Origin: CAWEPK01 sp963835595
Lineage (GTDB): Bacteria; Desulfobacterota; Syntrophorhabdia; Syntrophorhabdales; WCHB1-27
Assembly (NCBI GenBank): GCA_963835595.1
Contig: CAWIGL010000002.1
Location: 744,001-808,000, forward strand
Reading direction: 5' to 3'
Length of the DNA: 64,000 nucleotides
The position numbers and the translations under genes are program-made. Below, in pieces: positions 34,629 to 41,970 of the stretch (positions within the stretch are counted from its first letter, which is position 1; each line of letters opens with the position of its first letter). The notes under the pieces are model-generated. The model did not search any database and was not told where the DNA came from. It saw nothing but the letters and a program-made list of their open reading frames with translations.

Positions 34629-36088
34629 GGGAGCTTGTGCTCCTCTATCCGCTCTTCATCCACCTTGAAGGTGTAAAGGGGCGGTTTTTCGTCGGGGTCG
34701 GCGCCCGCGACGTAGCCGAACAGGTCGAGCATATCCATATTGATCTTCTTTTTAAGCTTCATCAGCGGGATGCCCATCGGACAGGCGCGCTCGCATTCCC
34801 CGCACTCCGTGCAGCGCCCGGCCGTGTGGATGGCGTGCGCGACGTGGAACATCGTCTTCTCGGAGGGCGTAGCCTCCTGGGTCATCCAGTGCGGGTCGCG
34901 CGTCTCGGCGATGCACGATTCCTCGCAGACGCACAGGGGGCAGGCGTTGCGGCAGCCGTAGCATCGGATGCAGCGGCCAAGCTCCCTTTCCCAGTACGCG
35001 CGCCGCTCCGCCAGCGACATCGCCTCGATGGCCTTTACGTCGTCGTAAGCGGTAAGGCCGCACGTGGCGGCCTCCAGGGCCTTTGCCGCTTCACCCGCCA
35101 GGGCGTCGTGGATAAGGGGCGCGGGATACCGGCAGGCCGTGCATTTGTCGCGCAGGATATCGATCAAGGGGATGCGCTTCTCCCCGCTTTCGGTCGTTAC
35201 GTGCATGGCGTCCCCTGCGAAGGAGACGGAGAGGACTTTTTTGTTTCCGATTGCGGCGAGGGCCTTCCTGACGCTTACCGTGCCGCCGCAGGGGATTCCG
35301 ATTACGTAAACGTTATCTCTCTCTATCAATCCTTCCTGCAACAACTGGATGACCGTCCTCGAATCGCACCCCTTGACGACGACGCCGACCTTTTTGCCCT
35401 TGAGACGGGTAAGGTACGGGGCTAGATTCTGCTCGCAAAGGGGCGAGAACACGAGCTGCCCGGCTTGCTCCGGCTTTTCGATGAAGCACGGCTCGACGTG
35501 GAGGGGGTCGAACCCCTGCCTGTAGCCGACGACGACATCGACCTTCGACAGCGCGTCGATGACGGCTTTTTTGATCGCCTCGACCTGTTCTTCTGAAGGG
35601 GCGGTCAGCGCCGCACCCCCGCCGGCTGCTGCGCCCGCCGTTGCAGGCTTTGTTACGGCTGCCGCGTTTTCCCCATCGCGCGCTGCCGGGCCAAGCTCGT
35701 GGATCTGCCTCGTGAACCGGGTGACCGTCTCCTGCCACCTCTGGCCCTCGGACGCGGAGACCCAGGTGTAGTGGAACCTGCGGCCGTCTATCCCTAAGAA
35801 GGGCAGGAACCGCTTGAGCATCTCCAGACGCCTGCGGGCGTAGAAGTTGCCCTCCGAGTAGTGGCAGTCGCGCGGGTGGCAGCCTGAGACGAGGACCCCG
35901 TCAGCGCCGGACAGGAGCGCCCTCACGATGAAGAGCGGATCGACCCTGCCGGAGCACGGCACCCTGACGATGCGCAGGTCCGTGGGCTGCTTGAAGCGGG
36001 AGACGCCCGCCGTATCTGCGCCGCCGTAAGAGCACCAGTTGCACAGGAAGCCGACTATTCTGAGGGTTTCCGACTTCACATCCTGCAT
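34625..36088 (-). CDS. MvhD fused to a FrhB/FlxC-like iron-sulfur protein
   Basis: A 487-residue fusion. Residues 1-140 are an MvhD domain (GFLCNWCSYGGADTAG, CHPRDCHYSEGNFYARRRLEM), which carries a 2Fe-2S cluster and passes electrons to HdrA. An Ala-rich linker (about 145-175) follows. Residues 180-487 are an FrhB/FdhB-like part with CTACRYPAP, CIRCYGCRNACPLCVCEESC and CTECGECERACPMGIPL clusters. In D. vulgaris-type loci, as I recall, these are separate flx genes; here they are one protein. It overlaps the hdrA 3' end by 13 bp. Confidence 0.83.
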   Translation of the reverse strand: MQDVKSETLRIVGFLCNWCSYGGADTAGVSRFKQPTDLRIVRVPCSGRVDPLFIVRALLSGADGVLVSGCHPRDCHYSEGNFYARRRLEMLKRFLPFLGIDGRRFHYTWVSASEGQRWQETVTRFTRQIHELGPAARDGENAAAVTKPATAGAAAGGGAALTAPSEEQVEAIKKAVIDALSKVDVVVGYRQGFDPLHVEPCFIEKPEQAGQLVFSPLCEQNLAPYLTRLKGKKVGVVVKGCDSRTVIQLLQEGLIERDNVYVIGIPCGGTVSVRKALAAIGNKKVLSVSFAGDAMHVTTESGEKRIPLIDILRDKCTACRYPAPLIHDALAGEAAKALEAATCGLTAYDDVKAIEAMSLAERRAYWERELGRCIRCYGCRNACPLCVCEESCIAETRDPHWMTQEATPSEKTMFHVAHAIHTAGRCTECGECERACPMGIPLMKLKKKINMDMLDLFGYVAGADPDEKPPLYTFKVDEERIEEHKLP

Positions 36089-38034
36089 AGGGTGTTTACC
36101 TCTGCCAGGAGCTGGTTATCGGTGAAATGGGAAAGCTGTATCGCGCCGCACGGGCACGTGGACGTACAGACGCCGCAGCCCGCGCAGACCGTCTCGATGA
36201 CGGAAGCGACCTTTTTCCCCCTGACGGTCGTTTCCTGGATCGCCTGGAAGGGGCACGTCTTCACGCACTTCATACAACCTGTGCACGCGTTTACGTTGAC
36301 AACCGATATGACGGGGTCCGACTCTATCATATCTTTCGACAGGAGGGACAACACCTTTGCCGCGGCGGCGCTGCCCTGGCCGACAGATGCCGGTATGTCC
36401 TTCGGCCCCTGCGCGGCCCCCGCCAGATAGACCCCGGCCGTGTTCGTCTCGACGGGCCTCAGCTTCGGGTGGCTCTCGACATAGAAGCCGTTCGTGTCAT
36501 AGGATATGTGGAGCTTCTCGGCAAGCGCCGCAGCGCCCGGCGCCGCTATGGCCGCCGTCGCCAGAACAACGAGGTCCGCCTCGACCTCCACCTGCGCCCC
36601 CAGGAGCGTGTCCGCCCCTTTGACGACCATCTTTTTCCCCTTAGGGTAGATGCGGGAGACGCGTCCCCGGATATAGCGCGCCCCATACTCTTCCTGCGCG
36701 CGCCGGGTGAACTCGTCGTAGCCTTTCCCCGGTGCCCGCACGTCCATGTAGAAGACGTATGACTGCGAATCGGGGATGTGGTCTTTGGTCAGTATCGCCT
36801 GCTTGGCCGTATACATGCAGCAGAAGTTGGAGCAATAAGGCACGCCTATAGACTTGTCCCTCGACCCCGCGCAGGAGACGAAGACGACCGTCTTCGGCTC
36901 TGCGCCGTCGGACGGCCTCTGGATATGGCCCTGCGTCGGGCCGGAGGCGTTGAGCAGCCTCTCGTACTGGATGCCGGTAATGACGTCCTTGTACCGGCCC
37001 GCCCCGTACTCAGGAAGCTTCTCTATATCCAAAAGACCGTAGCCGGATGCGACGACGATGGCGCCCACTTCCTCTGTGACGATCCGGTCTTCCATCTCGT
37101 AGTCGATGGCCTTCGTCGGGCAGACCTTGGCGCAGACGCCGCACTTGCCTTTTATGAACTGCCGACAGTACTGCGGGTCGATCCTCGCCTTTTTCGGGAT
37201 CGCCTGCGGGAAGGGTATGTTGATCGCCTTCGTCGGCGCGACCCCGTAGTTGAAATAGTCGTAGGCGTTCTTGCCTGGGCATTTCTCCATGCATTCGCCG
37301 CAGCCCGTGCACTTCGTCCAATCGACGTAGGTCGCCTTCTTGCGTATCTTTACCTCGTAGTTGCCCACGTACCCTTTGACGTCCTCTATCTCGGAATAGG
37401 CGTGGAGCGTGATAAGCTCGTGCTGGGCGATATCGACCATCTTGGGGCCGAGGATGCAGATGGAGCAGTCGATGGTGGGGAAGGTCTTGTCGAGGCGCGC
37501 CATCATGCCGCCTACGCTCGGGCTCTTCTCGACGATCACCGTCTCAATCCCTCCGTCCGCGCAGTCGAGCGCGGCCTGCATACCGGCAACGCCCGCGCCT
37601 ATCACGAGGACCCTCTTCTTGACGGGGAACGACGAGGGATGGAGCGGCTTGTCGAGCATTGCCTTTGCAACCGCCATGCGGACCGCCTCTACGGCCTTCG
37701 CCGTGTTCGCCTCCTTGTCCTCGCCTATCCAGGAGCAATGCTCCCTTATGTTCGCCATCTCGAAGAAATAACGGTTGAGCCCCGCCTTCTCGACGGTGCG
37801 CCTGAATGTCACCTCGTGCATGCGCGGCGAGCAGGCGGCGACGACGACGCGGTTGAGCCCCTGTCCCCTGATCGCCTTCTTGATCTCGTCCTGACCAGGC
37901 TCGGAGCACGTGTACATGTAGTCCGTCGCGTAGACGACGCCAGGCAGCCTGCGGGTCTCCTCGGCCACGCGGGCCACGTCAACGGTCCCGGCGATATTAT
38001 TGCCGCAGTGGCATATGAACACACCGACTCTCAT
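36076..38034 (-). CDS. hdrA: Heterodisulfide reductase subunit A-like flavoprotein
   Basis: A 652-residue HdrA. The N terminus MRVGVFICHCGNNIAG and the FAD site VLVIGAGVAGMQAALDC are standard, as is GGMMARLDKTFPTIDCSICILGPKM. Four ferredoxin-type clusters are visible: CTGCGECMEKCPG, CGVCAKVCP, CTGCMKCVKTCP and CAGCGVCTSTCP. HdrA is the flavin-based bifurcating hub. ATG 38034 overlaps the hdrB stop (ATGA). The protein is soluble and cytoplasmic; the HdrBC disulfide substrate in sulfate reducers is unsettled (DsrC trisulfide and others have been proposed). Confidence 0.9.
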   Translation of the reverse strand: MRVGVFICHCGNNIAGTVDVARVAEETRRLPGVVYATDYMYTCSEPGQDEIKKAIRGQGLNRVVVAACSPRMHEVTFRRTVEKAGLNRYFFEMANIREHCSWIGEDKEANTAKAVEAVRMAVAKAMLDKPLHPSSFPVKKRVLVIGAGVAGMQAALDCADGGIETVIVEKSPSVGGMMARLDKTFPTIDCSICILGPKMVDIAQHELITLHAYSEIEDVKGYVGNYEVKIRKKATYVDWTKCTGCGECMEKCPGKNAYDYFNYGVAPTKAINIPFPQAIPKKARIDPQYCRQFIKGKCGVCAKVCPTKAIDYEMEDRIVTEEVGAIVVASGYGLLDIEKLPEYGAGRYKDVITGIQYERLLNASGPTQGHIQRPSDGAEPKTVVFVSCAGSRDKSIGVPYCSNFCCMYTAKQAILTKDHIPDSQSYVFYMDVRAPGKGYDEFTRRAQEEYGARYIRGRVSRIYPKGKKMVVKGADTLLGAQVEVEADLVVLATAAIAAPGAAALAEKLHISYDTNGFYVESHPKLRPVETNTAGVYLAGAAQGPKDIPASVGQGSAAAAKVLSLLSKDMIESDPVISVVNVNACTGCMKCVKTCPFQAIQETTVRGKKVASVIETVCAGCGVCTSTCPCGAIQLSHFTDNQLLAEVNTLCRM

Positions 38035-38944
38035 TCGGAGGCGCTCCTCGCCTGTTCGACCGGCTGCTTTTCCACCGGCCGGCGCGCCGCGATCAGGGCG
38101 TCCGGCCTCACTATGTTCTTCGTCAGCCCCGCCTCCTGCGGCGTGTAACCATAGGCAAGGGCCATTATCTGCGAAAAGTAGACGACCGGGACCGCGAAAG
38201 ACCGGCCCAGCGCCTTGTTGACCTGGGACTGGCGCAGGTCGAGGTTCTGCTGGCAAAGGGGGCAGGCGACGGCTATGCAGTTTGCCCCCGCGTCGAGCGC
38301 CATCGAAAGGACCTTGGCGGTCAGCTTGAGGACCATCTCCTTTTTCGGCACGCCGAAGGCAGCGCCGCAGCACTCCAGCTTGAAGGCGAAATCGGCGACA
38401 TCGACGCCGACGGCGGCGAGGATGCGGTCCATAGAGACGGGGTTCTCCGGGTCGTCGAATGCGGCGATTTTCGGGGGCCTGTTGAGTATACAGCCGTAAT
38501 AGGGAGCGACCAGCAGGCCGGGCAGCGCCGTCGTGACGGGCCGCGCTATCTCCTCCATGCCGATGTCCTCGTAAAGCACCTGGAGGGCGGACTTGGCAGT
38601 CACCGCACAATTGTAAGGGGTGTCGAGCAGTCCGTTGACTTCATCTTTGAATGCCTTGTCCTGCGCCATCGCGTGCTGCGCCTTCTTGAAGGCTGAAAGG
38701 CAGGAAGGACAGGGCGTCAGGAGGGTCCGGCCGCCCATGCGCTCCACTATCGCGAGGTTGCGGGCGGCCAGGGCGCCCGCGAGGACGTGGTCGACGGCGT
38801 GGGCCGGCGTCGAGCCGCAGCAGCTCCAGTCGGGGGCTCCGTGAGCGTCACGCCGAGGCTCTTCATGACGAGCCTGATCGACGCGTCGTAGGCGGCCGCG
38901 GTCCCTTCGAGGGAGCAGCCCTGGTAGTAGGCGTACTCCTTCAC
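38031..38944 (-). CDS. hdrB: Heterodisulfide reductase subunit B-like protein (frameshifted)
   Basis: About 304 residues after adding one base near 38835 (TLTEPP / DWSCCGSTPAHAVDHVLAGALAARNLAIVERMGG). Both CCG-domain cysteine sets are present: SCCGSTPAHA...TPCPSCLSAF and YYGCILNRP...LECCGAAFG...VACPLCQQN. These hold the noncubane 4Fe-4S clusters that cleave disulfides. It starts at GTG 38944, overlapping the HdrC stop by 4 bp (GTGA), and opens EYAYYQGCSLEGT, the standard N terminus. Confidence 0.88.
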
Positions 38945-39507
38945 CGCGATCGTGTCCTTCTTTCGGCGAATCTCCCGAAGATCTTCGCCACCTCCTCGCG
39001 GCCCTTTATGTTCCTGGGCAGGAAGCGGATCAAGCCCTTCTTCATAACCTGGGGACCGAGGTCCGCGTCCGTGAAGGGGTGTCCCGAGGCAAGGTTGTAG
39101 CGCATGAGGATGCCCGCCTCGAAAATGCGGCCGTGCCTTTTCAGAGACGACAGGAAGGACTCGTAGAAGGTCCTGATCTCCTTCTCCGTCTGCCTGCCTT
39201 CCCTGAACGCGGTAGCCCGCAGGCTGTCCATGATATGGGCGACGTCGATCTCGCAGGGGCAACGGGTGGTGCACGTCTCGCAGGTGGCGCAGAGCCAGAT
39301 GGCCCTGGAAGAGAGGACCGCCTCCTTCATGCCCATCTGGATGAGGTGCATCACCTGGCTTACGGGATAGTCGAAGAATTCGCTGTATGGGCACCCCGCG
39401 GTGCAGTTGCCGCACTGGTAACAGAGGGCCACGTCCTGAGAGGTCTGCCTTTTGATCTCTCCGGCAAAGTCTTCCCCCGTTCCGGCCGAAAGCCTTATGG
39501 CCTCCAT
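38941..39507 (-). CDS. hdrC: Heterodisulfide reductase subunit C-like protein
   Basis: A 188-residue iron-sulfur subunit with two 4Fe-4S motifs, CYQCGNCTAGCPYSE and CATCETCTTRCPCEI. It relays electrons between HdrA and HdrB. The gene starts 125 bp after a 33-codon membrane-protein gene and probably shares its promoter. Confidence 0.88.
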   Translation of the reverse strand: MEAIRLSAGTGEDFAGEIKRQTSQDVALCYQCGNCTAGCPYSEFFDYPVSQVMHLIQMGMKEAVLSSRAIWLCATCETCTTRCPCEIDVAHIMDSLRATAFREGRQTEKEIRTFYESFLSSLKRHGRIFEAGILMRYNLASGHPFTDADLGPQVMKKGLIRFLPRNIKGREEVAKIFGRFAERRTRSR

Positions 39508-39632
39508 TAAAGGACCCCCCGAGCGCCTTCTTGGACTGAATTGCCTCTTAGCTTACTCGATACTATGACCGGGGCGCAAGTTGGGCGGGGTCTTAGCATG
39601 GAGTCCGGCTTGCTTCAAGGGCGCTTATCTGC

Positions 39633-39734
39633 CTAGCCTCTCCTCATAAGCTGACCGATGCTGCTGAGGAGAAACGCTCCGGCAAATAGTATCACACCTT
39701 TGGCTGATTCCACAAGATGCTGCAGCTTATTCAT
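39633..39734 (-). CDS. 33-residue single-membrane-span protein heading the hdr/flx operon
   Basis: ATG 39734 has an AGGAGGG site 5 nt upstream, and the frame ends at TAG 39633. The product begins MNKLQHLVESAKG, continues as a hydrophobic helix (VILFAGAFLLSSIGQLM) and ends RRG, an inner-membrane topology with the charged tail probably cytoplasmic. It is about 60 nt after the start predicted from the operator-bearing promoter at 39804-39860 and 125 bp before hdrC. I do not recognise a family. It might anchor or regulate the otherwise soluble Hdr/Flx complex (inference). Confidence 0.6.
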   Translation of the reverse strand: MNKLQHLVESAKGVILFAGAFLLSSIGQLMRRG

Positions 39735-39803
39735 TCTCCCTCCTCGTCATATGTTCCTCACTAACAGCGCTCGCGGCAGGAGCGCTGCTTTCTTCCTGTT
39801 ACA

Positions 39804-39860
39804 ATAATCATGGTTAACCGGTCTCATGTCAAATGAGTAATTCTTATTGTATCCATAAGT
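39804..39860 (-). promoter_or_regulatory. LysR-box promoter of the hdr/flx operon (site 3)
   Basis: Reading toward hdr: box ACTTAT-N7-ATAAG (39844-39860), 11 bp, -35 TTGACA (39827-39832), 17 bp, -10 GATTAT (39804-39809). The order and spacing are the same as at the sat, cytidylate-kinase-like and TauE promoters. The box is an interrupted palindrome of the T-N11-A kind bound by LysR-type regulators. Confidence 0.72.
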
Positions 39861-39914
39861 CCGGCTTGACAGCAGAGTCGATAATAAGCCGGCCGGGTCC
39901 ATCCGAGGGAAAAG

Positions 39915-39972
39915 ACTTATGGGTGCCATAACAATTAATGAATTGACTTGCTTCTGCCGGTGAACATATTAT
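39915..39972 (+). promoter_or_regulatory. LysR-box promoter of the TauE/TIGR02186 pair (site 4)
   Basis: Box ACTTAT-N7-ATAA (39915-39931), 11 bp, -35 TTGACT (39943-39948), 17-18 bp, -10 TATTAT (39967-39972). The strand is opposite to site 3, toward the TauE gene at 40238, leaving a leader of about 255 nt. The segment between box and -35 (AATTAATGAATTGACTT) is almost identical to that of the sat promoter. I see nothing else clear in the leader to 40237. Confidence 0.7.
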
Positions 39973-40237
39973 GTGATATCAAGCGGGGTCCAGATTTCGG
40001 AACTATTATAATGTCTCGATGTCCCAGCGTCTCCGAACGTCTTAATCCATCGTCATTTGAAACCTTCCAGGCCGGCCTTTCTCCTCCCGCCATCCGTCTT
40101 CATACGTTCCCTCAGACTACAGCGGGCAGGTCCCGGAGCGCCCTGCGGACCGCAGGTTGCGAGAATGACCGACTAATGCCGGCCATTTCTCTGACGCAGA
40201 ACGGACGGGACTTGAGAAAGCGCAAATAAAGGCGCAG

Positions 40238-41173
40238 ATGAATATTTACCTGCCAATCGCCCACGTCAGCATCAACATCTTCCTTGTCATAGGTCTGGGC
40301 GGTCTGGTCGGTTTCCTTTCCGGGTTGTTCGGCGTGGGCGGGGGCTTCCTGCTGACGCCTCTTCTTATTTTTGTCGGAATACCCCCTACCGTAGCCGCTG
40401 CAAGCGATTCCAACCAGATTGTGGCCGCCGCTTCTTCCGGCGCTTATACGCACAGCCGGATGGGCAACGTCGATTTCAAGATGGGCATCGTAATGCTGCT
40501 GGGGGGGATCGCCGGGGGCTCCCTGGGCGTACAGATTATCAAGGCATTATCTGCCCTCGGCGAAGTCGATTTTGTCATCAAGCTCGTATACGTGGTGATT
40601 CTGGGTGTCATCGGCACGTTTATGTTTATCGAAAGCCTGAGCGCCCTTAGACGTAAGAGGGACGTAAGGGAGTACACGGCTGCATTGGAGCCGGAGGAGT
40701 CGGGCTTCAGGAAGCTCGCTAATAAGCTGCCGTGGCAGATGACCTTCGATAAATCGCACATGAGAACGTCGATAATCTTCCCGTTTCTTCTCGGTATGTT
40801 TGTCGGCATCCTGGCAGCCGTCATGGGGGTCGGCGGCGGATTCATCATGGTGCCGTCGATGATTTACATACTTGGAATGCCGACGATCGTTGCGATCGGC
40901 ACGGATTTGTTCCAGATCGTGCTTACCTCCATCAACGTTACGATTCAACAGGCCATCCGAAACCATACGGTCGATCTGGTGCTGGTCGTTGTGCTCTTCT
41001 TCGGCTCATCCGTCGGCGCCCAGATCGGGGCCAGGGTCGGGAAGCGGCTCCGGGGAGAGCAGTTGCGCATTCTGCTGGCCATCATAGTATTAGTGGTAAT
41101 GATAAAGATGCTTTACAGCTTGCTGGTGACGCCGGGAAATCCCATCAGCTTCGCTACCGGAGGCGGACATTGA
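40238..41173 (+). CDS. TauE/SafE (TSUP) family permease
   Basis: A 311-residue inner-membrane protein with about eight helices in two repeats. The repeat signatures are GLVGFLSGLFGVGGGFLLTPLLIF and FVGILAAVMGVGGGFIMVPSMIYI (GVGGG in both). The family exports or imports sulfite, sulfonates, thiosulfate and related anions. A soluble loop (about 120-170) separates the halves. It overlaps the next gene by 4 bp. Position in a sulfate-reduction region and the shared promoter motif favour a sulfur oxyanion as cargo. Confidence 0.88.
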   Translation: MNIYLPIAHVSINIFLVIGLGGLVGFLSGLFGVGGGFLLTPLLIFVGIPPTVAAASDSNQIVAAASSGAYTHSRMGNVDFKMGIVMLLGGIAGGSLGVQIIKALSALGEVDFVIKLVYVVILGVIGTFMFIESLSALRRKRDVREYTAALEPEESGFRKLANKLPWQMTFDKSHMRTSIIFPFLLGMFVGILAAVMGVGGGFIMVPSMIYILGMPTIVAIGTDLFQIVLTSINVTIQQAIRNHTVDLVLVVVLFFGSSVGAQIGARVGKRLRGEQLRILLAIIVLVVMIKMLYSLLVTPGNPISFATGGGH

Positions 41174-41970
41174 TGCGTCTCGCCGCAGCGGGCATTCTGG
41201 CTGCCTGTCTGATAACGGCCGCCCCCGGAATCAAGGCTTTCGCGGAGCCGGCCGGCGCGCCCGTGTTGAACATCGCACCGAAGCTGTTGGAAAGGTCGCT
41301 CTTCTCGAAGCCTTATCAGACTTTGGTGATATCGGGAACCTGTCCGGCGAAAACGGAAGTCGTCATCAAGGTTGTCTCACCGGCCAGAAGCTTCAGGTTG
41401 AACAGGGCGGGGAAAGGCCTGGGCTTCGTATGGCTCCCGTCGGGTCATGCTGAGGTTGCGCAAGTCCCCGTGATGTACGCCATTCTCAGCTCCGCCAAGA
41501 TATCGGGTGCAATCTCGCCCGCCGAGCAGGAGAGAGCGGGCGTCTGTCCCGATTTTCGGCATATCTTTCAACAGGCCAGCGTCAGGTTTCAAAAAGAGAT
41601 GCCCGGCGACGAAAGCGCAAAGCTGCGGCGCGAGTACGTATCGGGATTGGTCAGCATATTAAGGAAAGATGGGATGTATAAATACGAGGAGGGGGCCGTC
41701 AAGATAGACGCCGGCTCGTTCAGGGCCCAGTTGGCTTATCCCGCAAGCGCCCCCCTCGGCGAATACAGGGTATTCCTCTATTTGGTCAACAACGGCGCGC
41801 TGCATCTCGTTTGTGAGGACAAACTTCGGGTGAAGTCGGGCCGGATCATCGAATGGCTGTCTTACCACGCCCAGGCCAGTCCGGCGATGTATGGGACATT
41901 TTCCGCCCTGGTGGCCGTCCTGGTAGGTCTTTTTGTCGGCGTCGTACTGGGACGGGGAGCGGGCCACTAG
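41170..41970 (+). CDS. TIGR02186/Alph_Pro_TM-type membrane-anchored protein
   Basis: A 266-residue protein with a signal peptide (AAAGILAACLITAAPGIKAFA), a periplasmic beta-rich domain (25-235: LFSKPYQTLVISGTCPAKTEVVIKVV, GFVWLPSG) and one C-terminal helix (TFSALVAVLVGLFVGVVLG). This layout matches the TIGR02186 family, often encoded next to TauE/SafE permeases, as it is here with a 4-bp overlap. Function is unknown. Its fused homolog is the N terminus of the protein at 60628-63988. Its stop shares a CTAG with the stop of the convergent downstream gene. Confidence 0.8.
   Translation: MMRLAAAGILAACLITAAPGIKAFAEPAGAPVLNIAPKLLERSLFSKPYQTLVISGTCPAKTEVVIKVVSPARSFRLNRAGKGLGFVWLPSGHAEVAQVPVMYAILSSAKISGAISPAEQERAGVCPDFRHIFQQASVRFQKEMPGDESAKLRREYVSGLVSILRKDGMYKYEEGAVKIDAGSFRAQLAYPASAPLGEYRVFLYLVNNGALHLVCEDKLRVKSGRIIEWLSYHAQASPAMYGTFSALVAVLVGLFVGVVLGRGAGH

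Noticed and set aside
35496..35525. GGGGTCGAACCCC resembling a tRNA T-arm.
   Set aside because: It lies inside the MvhD-fusion coding region and no other tRNA arms can be folded around it.
36778..38148. Long forward-strand frame opposite hdrA (also others opposite aprA, qmoB and the PEP genes).
   Set aside because: Antisense frames of GC-rich genes with no conserved motifs or ribosome sites.
39948..40229. 93-codon frame between the TauE promoter and the TauE gene.
   Set aside because: No ribosome-binding site, low-complexity composition and no recognisable protein features; treated as leader.
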